The translations under genes were made by a program, and so were the position numbers. 64,000 nt of DNA. Origin: CAVWXT01 sp963759115. Lineage in GTDB: Bacteria; Planctomycetota; Planctomycetia; Pirellulales; Thermoguttaceae. Of the stretch, positions 1-13,167 are shown piece by piece; within the stretch, counting starts at the first letter, position 1; each line of letters begins with the position of its first letter. Location: assembly GCA_963759115.1 (NCBI GenBank), contig CAVWXT010000002.1, positions 531,002 to 595,001 of the forward strand. The letters run 5' to 3'. The notes under the pieces were generated by a model. That model saw only the letters and a list, made by a program, of their open reading frames with translations. It ran no database searches and had not been told where the DNA came from.

Positions 1-561
1 CAGTGCGAGATGGCCCCCTGCGAGCAGGTCTGTCCGGTGGCGGCGACCGTCGCACAGCAAGGAGGGCCTCAACGACATGGTCTACAACCGCTGCATCGGC
101 ATGCGCTACTGCGCCAACAACTGCCCCTACAAGGTGCGGCGGTTCAACTTCTTCAACTACCACAAGGACCTCGAAGACCCGGCCAACGAAGTCGCTCAAG
201 ATGGCCTACAACCCGGAGGTGACGGTCCGCAGCCGGGGCGTGATGGAGAAGTGCACCTACTGCGTGCAGCGGATTCAGGCCGCCAAGATCGAGGCCAAGA
301 ACCACCGCCGGACGACGCATCCCCGACGGCGAGATCAAGACGGCCTGCCAGCAGGCCTGCCCCACCGGGGCCATCGTCTTCGGCGACCTGAACGACACGG
401 ACAGCCGCGGTGGCCAAGCTGCGAGCGGTCGCCGCGGGCCTACCAGATGCTGGCCGAGTTGAACCTCAAGCCGCGGACGTCGTACCTGGCGCGGATTCGC
501 AATCCGAATCCGGAGTTGGAAGACGTTACCCGGCACTGTGGACGGCGGATGACGACAAGCG

Positions 562-565
<4 letters not shown>
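1..565 (+). CDS. actB: Alternative complex III iron-sulfur subunit ActB, C-terminal part
   Basis: This is the 3' end of the molybdopterin/Fe-S subunit of alternative complex III, the quinol:electron-acceptor oxidoreductase that replaces cytochrome bc1 in many bacteria. Ferredoxin-type cysteine clusters are visible: CEMAPCEQVCP at the left edge, CIGMRYCANNCP, CTYCVQR and CQQACPTGA. Reading them as one protein requires frame changes near 60-75, 195 and 300-320, and another near 530. The last frame ends in a TGA at 563-565 that overlaps the actC ATG (ATGA). ActA and the molybdopterin-like domain would lie left of the window. Identity is secure from the Fe-S motifs plus the actC-F genes that follow. 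The frameshifts look like sequence errors. Confidence 0.88.
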
Positions 566-1939
<1,374 letters not shown>

Positions 1940-1981
1940 AGTCGAACCGTGCACAACGTCGTTTGCCGCGAGTGATGCGTG

Positions 1982-2556
1982 ATGACCATGAGCAACGTCA
2001 CAACGCCGAACGATGCCGAGCGGCCGCCGCGTCGTGGCCGGGCTGCTGGCCGAGTTCGACGGCCCGGAGGCGCTCCGGGCCGCGGCAGCTCGCGTCGCGC
2101 GAGGCCGGCTTCACGCGCTGGGACGCCCACAGCCCCTTCCCCATCCACGGCATGGAGCGGGCGATGGGCATCCGGCCCACGCTGCTGCCCTGGCTGGCGC
2201 TGGCCGGCGGAATCGCCGGGCGCCGCGGCGGCGCTGCTGATGCAGTGGTGGACGAACGCCGTCGACTATCCGCTGGTGATCAGCGGCAAGCCGCTGTTCA
2301 GCCTGCCGGCCAACATCCCCATCACGTTCGAGCTGATCGTGCTGCTTGAGCGCGTTCGCGGCGTTCGGCGGCGGTGCTGGTGCTGAACCTGCTGCCGCAG
2401 TTCTGGCACTGGGTCTTCGCCGGCGGGCGTTTCGGCGGGTGACCACCGACGGATTCTTCCTCTCCATCGAGGCGGCCGACCCGAAGTTCGACGCCGCCGA
2501 GACGCCGAAGCTTCGTCGAATCGCTGCGGCCCAAGGCGGTGGAGACTGTGCTACGA
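1982..2556 (+). CDS. actD: Alternative complex III subunit ActD (DUF3341)
   Basis: ActD is a small two-helix subunit of alternative complex III. The reconstructed protein has an N-terminal domain (VVAGLLAEFDGPEALRAAA, then FTRWDAHSPFPIHGMERAMG) followed by two membrane helices (LLPWLALAGG and ITFELIVLL). The tail contains TTDGFFLSIEA, typical of the family. The frame changes at least four times (about 2015, 2100, 2225 and 2345), and the stop cannot be fixed. The gene probably ends close to or overlapping the actE start at 2556. The start at 1982 (MTMSN) is the best of several nearby ATGs. Confidence 0.8.
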
Positions 2557-3230
2557 TGCGGCGGCGCGGCGCGAGATTTCCTTCGGCGCTCTATTGGAGC
2601 GTGGCCGTGCTGGTGGTGCTGAGCCTGCTGCCGCCGCTGTTGATCGCCCGGTATCGGGCGGTGCCGAAGTCGCAGCCGCGGATCCATCCCATTCTGGACA
2701 TGGACTTCCAGCCGAAGTACCTGCCGCAGGCGGCCAGCCCGCTGTTCGCCGACGGCCGGGCGATGCGGCCGCCGGTGCCGGGCACGGTTGCCCAGGGCCG
2801 GCTTGGAGGCCGACGACCATTTCTACCGCGGGCAGATCGGGCGGCAAGTGGGCCACCACGTTCCCCATGCCCGTCACCATGGCGCTGATGGACGCGGCCA
2901 GGAGCGGTTCAACATCTATTGCGCCGCCTGTCACGGACTGGTCGGCGACGGCGGCGTCGAGCAGCGTCACCTCGGCCCGGGCGATCCGCCGCGAAGACAA
3001 GGGCTGGGTGCCGCCGCTCTCGCTGCACGGGCCGAGTCGGTCCGCAAGCAGGCGGTGGGCGAAATCTTCAACACGATCACCAACGGCATTCGCACCATGC
3101 CCGCCTACGCCTCGCAGATTCCCGCGGCCGACCGCTGGGCCATCATTCTTGTACATCCGGGCGCTCCAGCGGAGCCAGAACGCGACGTATTAAGGACGTG
3201 CCGGACGATCTCCGGCCGCAGTTGCGATAG
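2556..3230 (+). CDS. actE: Alternative complex III monoheme cytochrome c subunit ActE
   Basis: This is a membrane-anchored cytochrome c of alternative complex III that carries electrons toward the oxidase. It has an N-terminal hydrophobic anchor (ALYWSVAVLVVLSLLPPLL) and then the family block IHPILDMDFQPKY. One heme c site, CAACH, lies at 2920-2934, followed by MPAYASQI, which could supply the axial methionine. The end reads KDVPDDLRPQLR before TAG at 3228-3230. Frameshifts fall near 2800, 2850, 2900, 2990 and 3150. The start (MRRRGARF) is inferred from being just upstream of the anchor helix. Confidence 0.86.
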
Positions 3231-3244
3231 GTGACACAAGTACG

Positions 3245-4515
3245 ATGAACACGCGATCTGCCCACAATTCGGCTTCGGCCGGCCAATCCGCCGGCGGCGA
3301 ACGGCTCACGCTGGGCGCTGTTGGCACGGCCGCTGTTGCTGGGCGGCCGCGCTGATCGGGGCGATCGGCCTGGCCGGCGGCGCCGTGCTGGGCTGGCAGC
3401 GCGGCGACCAGTCTGACGTACTTCTCCATTCCTACCTGCTGAACTACTGCTTCTTCCTGAGCATCTCGCTGGGGGCGCTGTTCTCCGTGGCCGTGGACCA
3501 CGCCTGCCGGGCCGGCTGGAGCGTCGACCGTGCGGCGGCTGGCCGAGATCATGGCCGCGAACATGCCGCTGCCTGACGCTGCTGTTCCTGCCGATCATCG
3601 TGCCCGTGTTGTTGGGCAGTCCATAGCCTGTACGCCTGGAACGATCGGTCGGCCGTGGCCGGCGACCCGCTGCTCGGCCACAAGGCCCCGTATTTGAACC
3701 CGGGCTTCTTCGGCGATTCGCTGCGTGGTCTACTTTGCCGTGTGGTGGCTTGTTGGCGACGGTTCTACCTGACGCGATCCCTGGAGCAGGACGGGTCGGG
3801 CGATCCGGCGCTGACGCTGCGCATGGAACGCATGAGCCCCCTGGCCCTGCTGCTCTGGCGGTCACGGTGACCTTCGCCTCGTTCGATTGGCTGATGTCGC
3901 TTTCGCCGCGGTGGTTCAGCACGATTTTCGGCGTCTATTTCTTCTCGGGGCCGTGGTCGGGTTCTTCGCCGCCGATCATCCTGGCGGCGCTGCTGCTGCA
4001 ACTCTCCGGCCGGCTGAAAACGTCGCATTACGATCGAGCACTACCACGACCTGGGCAAGCTGCTGTTTGCGTTCGTGATCTTCTGGGGATACATCGCCTT
4101 CTCGCAGTACCTGCTGATCTGGTACGCGAACATCCCGGAGGAGACCGATTGGTACCTGGTGCGGCAATCCGGCCCGTGGGCTGTGGGTGTCGCTGGTGCT
4201 GCTGTTCGGCAATTTGCTGATCCCGTTTTGCGGGCTGCTGTCGCGGCACGCGAAGCGGCGGAAGTGGTCGCTGGCGTTTTGGGCCGTGTGGCTGCTGGCG
4301 ATGCACTGGATCGACCTGTATTGGATCGTGATGCCGAACCTGGGCGTGCGTGCCGGCACGCACCGCGGTCTGCCGCTGGGCGCGATCGACGCCTGTTTGT
4401 TCGTGGGCATCGGCGGAGTATACTTGGCGGGTCTGCTCCACGTGGCCGGCAGCGCCCGCTGCTGCCGCTGGCCGATCCGCGGCTGGGCGAATCGTTGGCG
4501 TTTGAGAATACGTGA
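3245..4515 (+). CDS. actF: Alternative complex III membrane subunit ActF
   Basis: This is the second large polytopic quinol-related subunit of alternative complex III. The blocks LLNYCFFLSISLGALF, FASFDWLMSLSPRWFSTIFG, IFWGYIAFSQYLLIWYANIPEE and WLLAMHWIDLYWIV are characteristic of ActF. About ten membrane helices are expected and most can be seen once the pieces are joined. Frame changes occur near 3325, 3530, 3570, 3625, 3725, 3860, 4035 and 4180. The C-terminus LLPLADPRLGESLAFENT ends at TGA 4513-4515. It starts 14 nt after actE. Its close packing with actB-E and the downstream oxidase genes supports a single respiratory operon. Confidence 0.87.
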
Positions 4516-4524
4516 CAAGGTAAT

Positions 4525-4546
4525 CCCCTCTCCCGAAGGGAGAGGG
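4525..4546. repeat. Short GC palindrome of the CCCCTCTCCC family
   Basis: CCCCTCTCCC and GGGAGAGGG surround a GAA loop just after the actF stop. The same hairpin family recurs inside cusA (44130-44198) and in longer forms in ubiD and cusA. Here it sits in the operon between actF and the next gene, where it could act as a transcript-processing or stabilising hairpin. No T-tract follows, so it is not a typical terminator. Confidence 0.75.
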
Positions 4547-4563
4547 CACAACGGGACCGACAC

Positions 4564-4902
4564 ATGGCGACGCGCGACGACGTCAACACGCCGGTGATTG
4601 CGCTGGTCGGATTGATCAGCGCGCTGTTGTTCTTTGCGAGCATCATCCTGTTGCAGGTGATGTTCTATCGCATCGAGGCCCAGCAGCGCTACGAGAAGGA
4701 CATCAGCCAGCCGCCCGCCGAACTGACCGCCCTGGTGCAGCAGCAGCAGGCCCGGCTGGCCGAGTACCGCTGGGTGGACGAGAAGAAGGGCGTGGTCGCC
4801 ATTCCGATCGACCGGGCGATGGAATTGGTCGTGGCCGAATCCGTCAAAGAGTGCGGAGCCGGTGATAACGAAAGACGAGAAGGAGAAGGCGAAAGACGAT
4901 AA
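4564..4902 (+). CDS. Small single-helix membrane protein of the ACIII/oxidase operon
   Basis: This 112-residue protein has no function I can name. It has one N-terminal membrane helix (about residues 10-32, VIALVGLISALLFFASIILLQV). A soluble helix rich in Q, E and A follows (ELTALVQQQQARLAEYRWVDE), then VVAIPIDRAMELVV. The last 15 residues are strongly charged and come from a purine-rich stretch that continues past the stop. It lies between actF and the SCO gene on the same strand. This suggests a small accessory or assembly subunit of alternative complex III or the oxidase, but only by position. Confidence 0.72.
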   Translation: MATRDDVNTPVIALVGLISALLFFASIILLQVMFYRIEAQQRYEKDISQPPAELTALVQQQQARLAEYRWVDEKKGVVAIPIDRAMELVVAESVKECGAGDNERREGEGERR

Positions 4903-4959
4903 GGAGAGAGCGAAGGACAGAACCAGGAGGAAAAGGGACAGAAGGAGGGGAAGCGATGA

Positions 4960-5871
4960 ATGGGACGGGGCGACCAAAGGCGAATCGGGCGTCCGACGCG
5001 GAGCGTCGCGGCCAGCGTTCCCACGCAGTACCGTCGTCACCGCATCGTTCTCGCGGTCTTGGTCATTTGGGCCGCGTGCGCCGTCCCCGCCCTGGCCGAT
5101 CGCAAGGAGCCGCTGCCGCCGGAGTTGGTGGACGTGGGCATCACGGAGCTGCCCGGCGCGCGGCTGCCGCTGGAACTGCCGTTTGTCGATTCCGACGGCC
5201 GCAAGACCACGCTGGGGCAGTTCTTCGACGGCACGCATCCGGTGATCCTGACGATGAACTACTCCGATTGCCCCATGCTGTGCAGCATTCAACTCAACGG
5301 CCTGGTCGACGCCCTGAAGGCGATGCCCTGGAACCTGGGCGAGCAGTTTCAGGTGGTCACGGTGAGCATCGACCCGCTGGAGACGCCCATGCGGGCCGGC
5401 GTTGACGAAGGAGAAGTACCTGAAGGTCTACAACCGGCCGGGCAGCGCCGCCGGCTGGCATTTCCTCACCGGCCGGGAAGAGGACATCAAGAAGCTGGCC
5501 GCCGACGGTGGGATTTCGCTACAAGTACATCCCGCAGCGACGAGCAATTCGCCCATGCCGCGGCCTTGATCCTCTGCACGCCCGACGGCCGCGTGTCGCG
5601 CTACTTGGGCGGCGTGCTCTACAATCCGCAGACCTTGCGGCTGTCGCTGGTCGAGGCCTCCGAGGGCAAGGTCGGCTCGGCAGTCGACCAGTTCTTCCTC
5701 TCCTGTTTCCACTACGACGCAGAAGGCCGGCCGCTACGGGCCGTTCGCCTTGGGACTGATGCGGATCGGCGGCGGGCTGACGTTGCTGGTCTTCGGCGGC
5801 GTGCTCGGACTGTTCTGGATTCGCGAAGCGCCGACAAGGCCCGCAAGCCAAGCGCGGAGGGATCGCCCTGA
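4960..5871 (+). CDS. SCO1/SenC-type copper chaperone with C-terminal membrane anchor
   Basis: This SCO-family thioredoxin-fold protein would help build the CuA centre of cytochrome oxidase in the periplasm. A signal peptide is visible (IVLAVLVIWAACAVPALA). The copper-binding CxxxC motif is CPMLC within MNYSDCPMLCSIQLNGL. VVTVSIDPLETP is also typical, and a conserved His would lie further on. The middle is frameshifted near 5402 and 5510, and again near 5745. The C-terminal helix (IGGGLTLLVFGGVLGLFW) is an extra membrane anchor. A strong AAGGAGG at 4942-4948 precedes ATGAATG. The ATG at 4960 gives the uninterrupted signal peptide. The stop TGA overlaps the coxB ATG. Confidence 0.88.
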   Translation: MGRGDQRRIGRPTRSVAASVPTQYRRHRIVLAVLVIWAACAVPALADRKEPLPPELVDVGITELPGARLPLELPFVDSDGRKTTLGQFFDGTHPVILTMNYSDCPMLCSIQLNGLVDALKAMPWNLGEQFQVVTVSIDPLETPMRAGVDEGEVPEGLQPAGQRRRLAFPHRPGRGHQEAGRRRWDFATSTSRSDEQFAHAAALILCTPDGRVSRYLGGVLYNPQTLRLSLVEASEGKVGSAVDQFFLSCFHYDAEGRPLRAVRLGTDADRRRADVAGLRRRARTVLDSRSADKARKPSAEGSP

Positions 5872-6865
5872 TGTGGCCGCTCCGCCTGCCGCTGCCCGTC
5901 GACTTGTGGTCCGCGACGCTGCTCGCGCAGAGCGAGGAATCGTTCTGGCTGCCGCCGCCGGCCTCGACGGATTCGGCCATCGTCGACAACCTGTTCTACA
6001 TCCTGCTGGGCGTGTCGATCTTCTTCTTCACGCTGATCGTCGTGCTGATGACGGTGTTCGTGATCCTGTTTCGCCGCCGGCGAGGGCGTCGAGCCGTCGC
6101 CGTCGCCCAGCCACAACACGGCGCTGGAGGTGGTTTGGACGGCGATCCCCATCCTCATCGTCGGCTTCATTTTCTACGAGGGCGTGACGGGCTACATGGA
6201 GATGCGGACCTCGCCGCGCCAGGCCTACGAGATCCGCGTGGTGGCCCGGCAGTGGCTGTGGATGTTCGAGTATCCCAACGGCCACAAGGACGAGCAGTTG
6301 CACGTGCCGGTCGATGAGCCGGTGCGGCTTGGTGATGCGTTCGGAGGACGTGATCCACGGTTTCTACGTGCCCGATTTCCGCGTGCAGATGGACGTGGTG
6401 CCGGGCCGATACACGACGATCTGGTTCCGCGCCAAGGAGCCGGGCGAGCACGACCTGCTCTGCGCCCAGTATTGCGGCACGAACCATTCCGACATGTTCA
6501 CGAAGGTCGTGGTCCATCCGCCGGGCGAGTTCGAGAAATGGCTGGCCGAGGCGGGCAACCTGTTCAAGAACCTGCCGCCGGCCGAGGCCGGCAAGCAGTT
6601 GTACAGCCGCCGCGGCTGCTCGCAGTGCCACTCGATCGACGGCACGGCCGGCACGGGCCCGAGTTTCAAGGGCATTTTCGGCCACACGACCTATCTCGAA
6701 GGCGGCGGCTCGGTCACGGTCGACGAGAACTACGTCCGCGAGTCGATCCTCGAGCCGGAGGCCAAGATCGTCCAGGGCTATAAGCCGGTGATGCCCACCT
6801 ACAAGGGCATTCTCAGCGACGAAGAAATCACGGACCTGATCGAGTTCATCAAATCGCTCAAGTAG
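5871..6865 (+). CDS. coxB: Cytochrome c oxidase subunit II with fused cytochrome c domain
   Basis: This subunit receives electrons at the binuclear CuA site. It has two N-terminal helices (around NLFYILLGVSIFFFTLIVV and TAIPILIVGFIFYEG), then a cupredoxin domain. The complete CuA ligand set is CAQYCGTNHSDM (C-x3-C-x3-H-x2-M) plus the upstream His of DVIHGFYVPDF. A C-terminal cytochrome c domain is fused on, with GCSQCHS as heme site and PVMPTYKG as the likely methionine ligand. Frameshifts fall near 6085 and 6330. A CuA-plus-heme subunit II fits direct electron transfer from alternative complex III. Confidence 0.93.
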
Positions 6866-6982
6866 GTATTGACAGCAGCACTTGGCTGATCTCGCAACAG
6901 TGGAGCGAGGCGCTGCCATCGCCATGTGCGGAACCATGCAGGCGGCGACGCCTGCACCACAAATCCGAGTACGGGAATCGCA

Positions 6983-8697
<1,715 letters not shown>

Positions 8698-8755
8698 CCG
8701 CAAGGATACATTCCGAACGAAGAAAAGAAGATAAGAGAAGAAGATGAATGAATGG

Positions 8756-8845
8756 GGCTCACGCCAAGGCGCAAGCGCAAAGAAGATGTCCGATGTGATG
8801 ATCCAACAAGTTCATTCTCTTGCGCTCTGCGCTTCGCGTGAGACC
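8756..8845. repeat. Inverted repeat between coxA and coxC
   Basis: The left arm GGCTCACGCCAAGGCGCAAG (8756-8775, extending to about 8785) pairs imperfectly with the right arm ending CTGCGCTTCGCGTGAGACC (to 8845). They are separated by about 30 nt. The structure fills most of the 194 nt coxA-coxC gap, which is otherwise purine-rich and has no ORF worth calling. It resembles other palindromic interspersed elements of this window but is a family of its own here. Confidence 0.65.
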
Positions 8846-8891
8846 TGTTTTCGCTCGACGCTCTGGTACGCTTCGGTGGCAACCATCCCTA

Positions 8892-9600
8892 ATGATGTGT
8901 ATGGCTAGACAAACCTTTCTCGCCGATCATTTCGAGACCCCGGAGCAGCAGTATGCCGCGGGCAAGCTGGGGATGTGGATCTTTCTGCTGACCGAAATCC
9001 TGCTGTTCGGCGGGCTGTTCTGCGCGTACGCCGTCTATCGGGCGAATCATCCCGAGATCTTCGTCTACGCCCATCAGTTCCTCGACAAGAACCTGGGCGC
9101 CATCAACACGGCCGTGCTGATCCTCAGCAGCTTGACGATGGCCTGGGGCGTGCGCTGCGCCCAGCGCGACCAGCAACGCGGTCTGGTGTTGTGCCTGGTG
9201 ATCACGCTGATCTGCGCGTGCGGGTTCCTGGGGATCAAGTACGTCGAGTACAAGGCGAAGTGGGAGCACGGGCTGCTCTGGGCCAGCCGCTACAAGCCTG
9301 CGGAGGCGGCCGCCGATGCCCAGAAGGCCCACCCGCCCGATCCCGGCCACCCCGCGGCCGACCTGGCCAACGAGCCGCGAAACGTCGGCGTGTTCTTCAG
9401 CATCTACTTCCTCTTGACCGGACTGCACGCGCATCCACGTGCTGGCCGGCATGGGGGCCATTACCTGGGTTCTGTCACGGGCGCTGCGGGGCCATTTCAG
9501 CAGCCGCTATTTCGGCCCGGTCGACTTCGTCGGCCTCTACTGGCACCTGGTCGACATGATCTGGATTTACCTGTTTCCACTGCTCTACTTGATTCACTGA
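8892..9600 (+). CDS. coxC: Cytochrome c oxidase subunit III
   Basis: This is the subunit III-type polytopic protein of the heme-copper oxidase. It begins ADHFETPEQQYAAGKLGMWIFLLTEILLFGGLF, typical of the short subunit III class. It ends with a helix pair containing HVLAGMGAITWVL and YWHLVDMIWIYLFPLLYLI, the family signature for the last helix. One frameshift near 9428 joins the two parts, and the true stop is TGA at 9598-9600. A loop rich in Ala, Pro and Asp (about residues 136-165) lies between helices. The start at MMCMARQ is the nearest to the conserved block. It is separated from coxD by 13 nt. Confidence 0.92.
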
Positions 9601-9613
9601 TCCGAGAGTCGCC

Positions 9614-9970
9614 ATGAGCCACGACATCCCCGAACATTCAGGCGGCGTCGTTACCGAGGCGCCGAGCCACGTCGTGCCGCTGCGGGTGTTGCTGGGCGTG
9701 TTCGCCGTGCTGTTGAGCCTGACCTTTCTCACGGTCGCGGCCACGTGGTTCGATTTTGGCGGTTGGGCCTTGGCGATTGCCTTGGGGATCGCCACAGTCA
9801 AGGCCGCGCTGGTGGCGCTCTACTTCATGCACCTCCGCTACGACAATCCGTTCTACGCCGTGGTTTTCGTAACCGCCCTGATGTTTCTGGCCTTGTTCCT
9901 GTCGCTGACTTTGCTGGACACCCTCCAGTACCGGCCGGACGTGGAGAACTGGCGGCCGTTGAGCCCTTAG
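9614..9970 (+). CDS. coxD: Cytochrome c oxidase subunit IV, prokaryotic type
   Basis: This intact 118-residue protein has three membrane helices (about residues 25-45, 52-73 and 82-103). The second and third contain TVKAALVALYFMHLRYD, the hallmark of prokaryotic oxidase subunit IV. It would stabilise subunits I-III and close the respiratory operon. The next gene starts 84 nt on and belongs to another functional group, so this is probably the last gene of the transcript. It is one of the few genes in the first 20 kb without a frameshift. Confidence 0.93.
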   Translation: MSHDIPEHSGGVVTEAPSHVVPLRVLLGVFAVLLSLTFLTVAATWFDFGGWALAIALGIATVKAALVALYFMHLRYDNPFYAVVFVTALMFLALFLSLTLLDTLQYRPDVENWRPLSP

Positions 9971-10054
9971 CTCTGCGGCACGCTTGACTGGCTGGCGCAA
10001 TTAAGCAAAAGTAATACGGTCGTCTTCTGGGTCCCGCAACGAAGGAAAGGAAAC

Positions 10055-11511
10055 TTGCTGCCGATGAGCCATCCCGAGTCGAACCTGCGGGCAGACACGC
10101 TGAAGTTGCCTTCCGTGATCATGCAAGCGGTCACCCACATTGCTCCCGGAACGGGGGTGATTCTGACTCTTCAATTGATTACCAAACACGCCGGGCAGAC
10201 CGTTCCGCTGGCGTTCGCCATCGGCTTCGTCATCATGCTCGGCCTCGGCATGTCACTAGCCGAGTTGGCCAAGCACATTCCCTCTGCGGGTGGATACTAC
10301 ACGTACGTCAGCCGCACCGTCCATCCCCGGCGGGTTTCCTCACGGCTTGGCTCTATTTCCTCTACGATCCGGTGGGAACCGCCATCAACCTGACGTTCGT
10401 CGGCTTCTTGACGGAGAACGCTCTGTGGGCCGCGTACGGCATCTATCTCCCCTGGTGGGCGTTCATGATTGTCACGGCCCTTCTGATTTCCTATTTGGCC
10501 TACCGAGGAATTGAAATCTCCGTTGAGTTCACGATGGTGTTGGGCATCGCCGAGGTTCTGCTATTGTTGGCCCTGGCGGCCAGCGGACTGATAAGGCCCG
10601 GAACTGGCGGCGTGAATCTCCACTCCTTCGACCTCCACAATATTCCCTCCAGCAGCGGTTTGGCTCTGGCCGTGGTCTATGCGATATTCTGTTTCTCCGG
10701 CTTCGAAGCGGTCGCCCCCTTGGCCGAGGAAAGCAAGAATCCGAAACGCAACTTGCCCAGGGCCATCGTAGGATCGGTGCTGATCATGGGCGTTGTCTAC
10801 GTGTTCTGCGGCTGGGGACTGCTCGTGGGCTGGGGCACGGATGCGCTGCCGAGCTTCGTCGCCATTCCCGACGACGCCGAGAACCCGCTGTTTCAGTTAG
10901 CCAGGCAACTGTGGGGCGGGGGTTGGATCGTGATTCTGTTGGCCCTGGTGAATTCGGCCATCGGCGTTTCCATGGCCTCGACCAATGCGGCCACGCGCGT
11001 CTTCTTCGCCATGGGGCGAAGCGGGGTGCTGCCGAAGGCCCTCGGCCGAGTTCATCCCGTCCACCAAACACCCGCGGTCGCCATCGCCTTGCAGACGATT
11101 CTGACTTTCGCGATTGGACTGGGCCTGGGGTTTTGGATGGGCCCAGCCAACGAGTTCAGTCTCTTGGCCGTCGCGCTGTCGTTGGGAATGGTCTGCGTCT
11201 ATTGTGCCGGCAATTTGGGTGTCTTCCTCTTCTTCTTCCGCGAACTCCGCAGCGAGTTCAGTGTCTTTCGGCACCTCGTGCTGCCGTTGGTTTCATCGGT
11301 GGGCCTGCTCTATGTGGGCTACAAGACGATCGATCCCGCACCCGATCCGTTCGACCCGCCCGCCAGCTACGCTCCATACCTCGTGATTGTGTGGCTCGCG
11401 ATTGGCGTCGGGCTGTTGGTAATCATGAAATTGGCGGGCCGCGAGCAATGGTTGCTCAAGGCAGGCCAGGCCGCCTATGAGCATCCGGCCGCGTCGCAGG
11501 CGGCGGAATAA
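10055..11511 (+). CDS. APC-superfamily amino acid permease (first of two)
   Basis: This secondary transporter of the APC superfamily has about 12 membrane helices. Helix 1 includes VTHIAPGTGVILTL, the broken-helix Gly motif region. The region SMASTNAATRVFFAMGRSGVLPKALGRVHPVHQTP is the signature at helix 8/9. One frameshift near 10325 splits it, with IPGGFLTAWLYFLYDPVG starting the second part. The substrate cannot be told from sequence. The C-terminal coding segment at 11431-11483 is duplicated downstream of the neighbouring permease (12994-13046). A second start, MSHPES at 10064, is equally possible. Confidence 0.88.
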
Positions 11512-11619
11512 AATACTCACCCGCGCCCTGCGCGGCGAGGTTGTTAGACTCTCCAGTTGATCGTTCGACAACTGGCTCCCAAGCTGGAGCTTGGCAGCGA
11601 GGTTGAAGGACTACCAATC

Positions 11620-12984
11620 ATGCCTTCCGACTCCCAGCCACATCGACCACATCGCGGCTTCGGTCTCTGGCAGTCCACCGCGATGAACATGTCGTACATG
11701 GTGGGCATAGGTCCATTCCTGACCATTCCGCTAATCATCGCGTCCATGGGCGGGCCGCAAGCCATGCTGGGATGGCTCCTCGGCGCCGTGCTGGCCATTT
11801 GCGACGGCATGGTCTGGGCCGAGCTCGCCTCGGCCATCCCGTCGTCGGGCGGAACGCTCGAATACCTCAAGGTCGCCTTTGCCGGCACGCGGCTGGGACG
11901 CTTGCTGCCGTTCTTGTTCATTTGGCAGTTCATTCTCTCCGGGCCGCTGGAAATTTCCACGGGCAACATCGGCATCGCCCAGTATGTAAGTTATGTCGTA
12001 AAGCAAGTGCCGCCGCACGTCGAACTGGCGCCGATTTACGTGAAATGTCTGGCCGTGGGCGTGGCCGCGCTGATGGTGTTCTTGCTCTACCGCAAGATCG
12101 AATCGGTGGGAAAGCTCATGGTGGTGTTATGGGCGGGAATGATCGTGACCATTGCGGCCGTATTGATTCCCGGCGTATGCCATTTCGACGCCGGCATCGC
12201 TTTCGACTTCCCGCCCGAGGCCTTCAGCCTCTCCAGCGGATTTGCCCTCGGGCTCGGCACGGCGATGAGCATAGCGATGTATGATTTCCTCGGTTACTAC
12301 GGCGTCTGCTATATCGGCGAGGAAGTTGTCAACCCCTCGCGCATCATGCCCCGCTCGATTCTGATTTCCGTGATCGCCGTAGCCGCCATCTACTTGACGA
12401 TGAATCTGTGTATCATCGGCGTGGTGCCGTGGCGCGAGGCTATGGAGTCGAAGTTCATCGCGTCCGATTTCATGGAAAAGCTGTACGGCCCGACCGCGGG
12501 CACGATCATTACCGTGTTGATCTGCTGGACGGCGTTTGCCGCCATCTTTGCAGGCATGCTGGGATACTCGCGGATTCCGTACGTGGCCGCCCGAGACGGG
12601 TTCTTCTTCGCCGCCTTTGGCCGGTTGCACCCCCGCGGCGACTTCCCGCACATTTCGTTGTTGGTGCTGGGCGCGGTCTCCATCGGTGCGAGTTTCTTGT
12701 CGCTGGGTGAGGTGATCGACGCGCTGTTGACCACGCGCATCCTGGTCCAGTTCGTAGCCCAGATCGTGGCTTTGGCGTTGATTCGCAAACAGGGACGTAC
12801 GGCTCACACTTTCCGGATGGCGCTGTATCCGCTGCCCAGCATCATTGCCGAAGTGGGCTGGCTGTTCGTTTTTGCGACCAGGCCCCTGCTGTACATCGCC
12901 GTGGGCTTGGGCACGCCGATTGCCGGCGTGGGCGCCTATTTTGTGTGGTCGTGGTGGCAGACGCGGTGGCCGAAAACGACGTAA
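11620..12984 (+). CDS. APC-superfamily amino acid permease (second of two)
   Basis: This intact 454-residue, 12-helix APC permease follows the first permease after about 110 nt. Helix 1 holds MNMSYMVGIGPFLTIPLII. The cytoplasmic loop carries GEEVVNPSRIMPRS, typical of amino acid/polyamine carriers, and SRIPYVAARDGFFFAAFGRLHP is the conserved loop after helix 8. ATG at 11620 (MPSDSQPHRPHRGFG) is preferred over an upstream start because homology begins shortly afterwards. It is only distantly related to the first permease, so the shared downstream tail is not simply a product of gene duplication. Substrate unknown. Confidence 0.9.
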   Translation: MPSDSQPHRPHRGFGLWQSTAMNMSYMVGIGPFLTIPLIIASMGGPQAMLGWLLGAVLAICDGMVWAELASAIPSSGGTLEYLKVAFAGTRLGRLLPFLFIWQFILSGPLEISTGNIGIAQYVSYVVKQVPPHVELAPIYVKCLAVGVAALMVFLLYRKIESVGKLMVVLWAGMIVTIAAVLIPGVCHFDAGIAFDFPPEAFSLSSGFALGLGTAMSIAMYDFLGYYGVCYIGEEVVNPSRIMPRSILISVIAVAAIYLTMNLCIIGVVPWREAMESKFIASDFMEKLYGPTAGTIITVLICWTAFAAIFAGMLGYSRIPYVAARDGFFFAAFGRLHPRGDFPHISLLVLGAVSIGASFLSLGEVIDALLTTRILVQFVAQIVALALIRKQGRTAHTFRMALYPLPSIIAEVGWLFVFATRPLLYIAVGLGTPIAGVGAYFVWSWWQTRWPKTT

Positions 12985-12993
12985 GGCCGTCAG

Positions 12994-13046
12994 TTGGCGG
13001 GCCGCGAGCCATGGTTGCTCAAGGCGGGCCAGGCCGCCTATGAGCA
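12994..13046 (+). repeat. Duplicated 3' coding tail of the first permease
   Basis: These 53 nt match 11431-11483 at 51 positions. The earlier copy encodes the permease C-terminus LAGREQWLLKAGQAAYEH. Here the copy lies just after the stop of the second permease, where it is not part of its frame. It could be the relic of a third permease or of gene conversion. Confidence 0.85.
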
Positions 13047-13167
13047 CGCCGAGACGCCAGCGCCGGCAACGAGAACCGATCGCGGCGCCATCCCGGCCGT
13101 GGCCGGGCGCAACCGATCGAGGAATGACGCCGGGTACACCGGGGGGCGGAGGTGTTCCGTCAGGCCG

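Noticed and set aside
4860..4960. Purine-rich GAAGGAGAAGG stretch as a tandem repeat or CRISPR-like array
   Set aside because: No regular spacing or identical units; it is low-complexity DNA containing the SCO ribosome-binding site.
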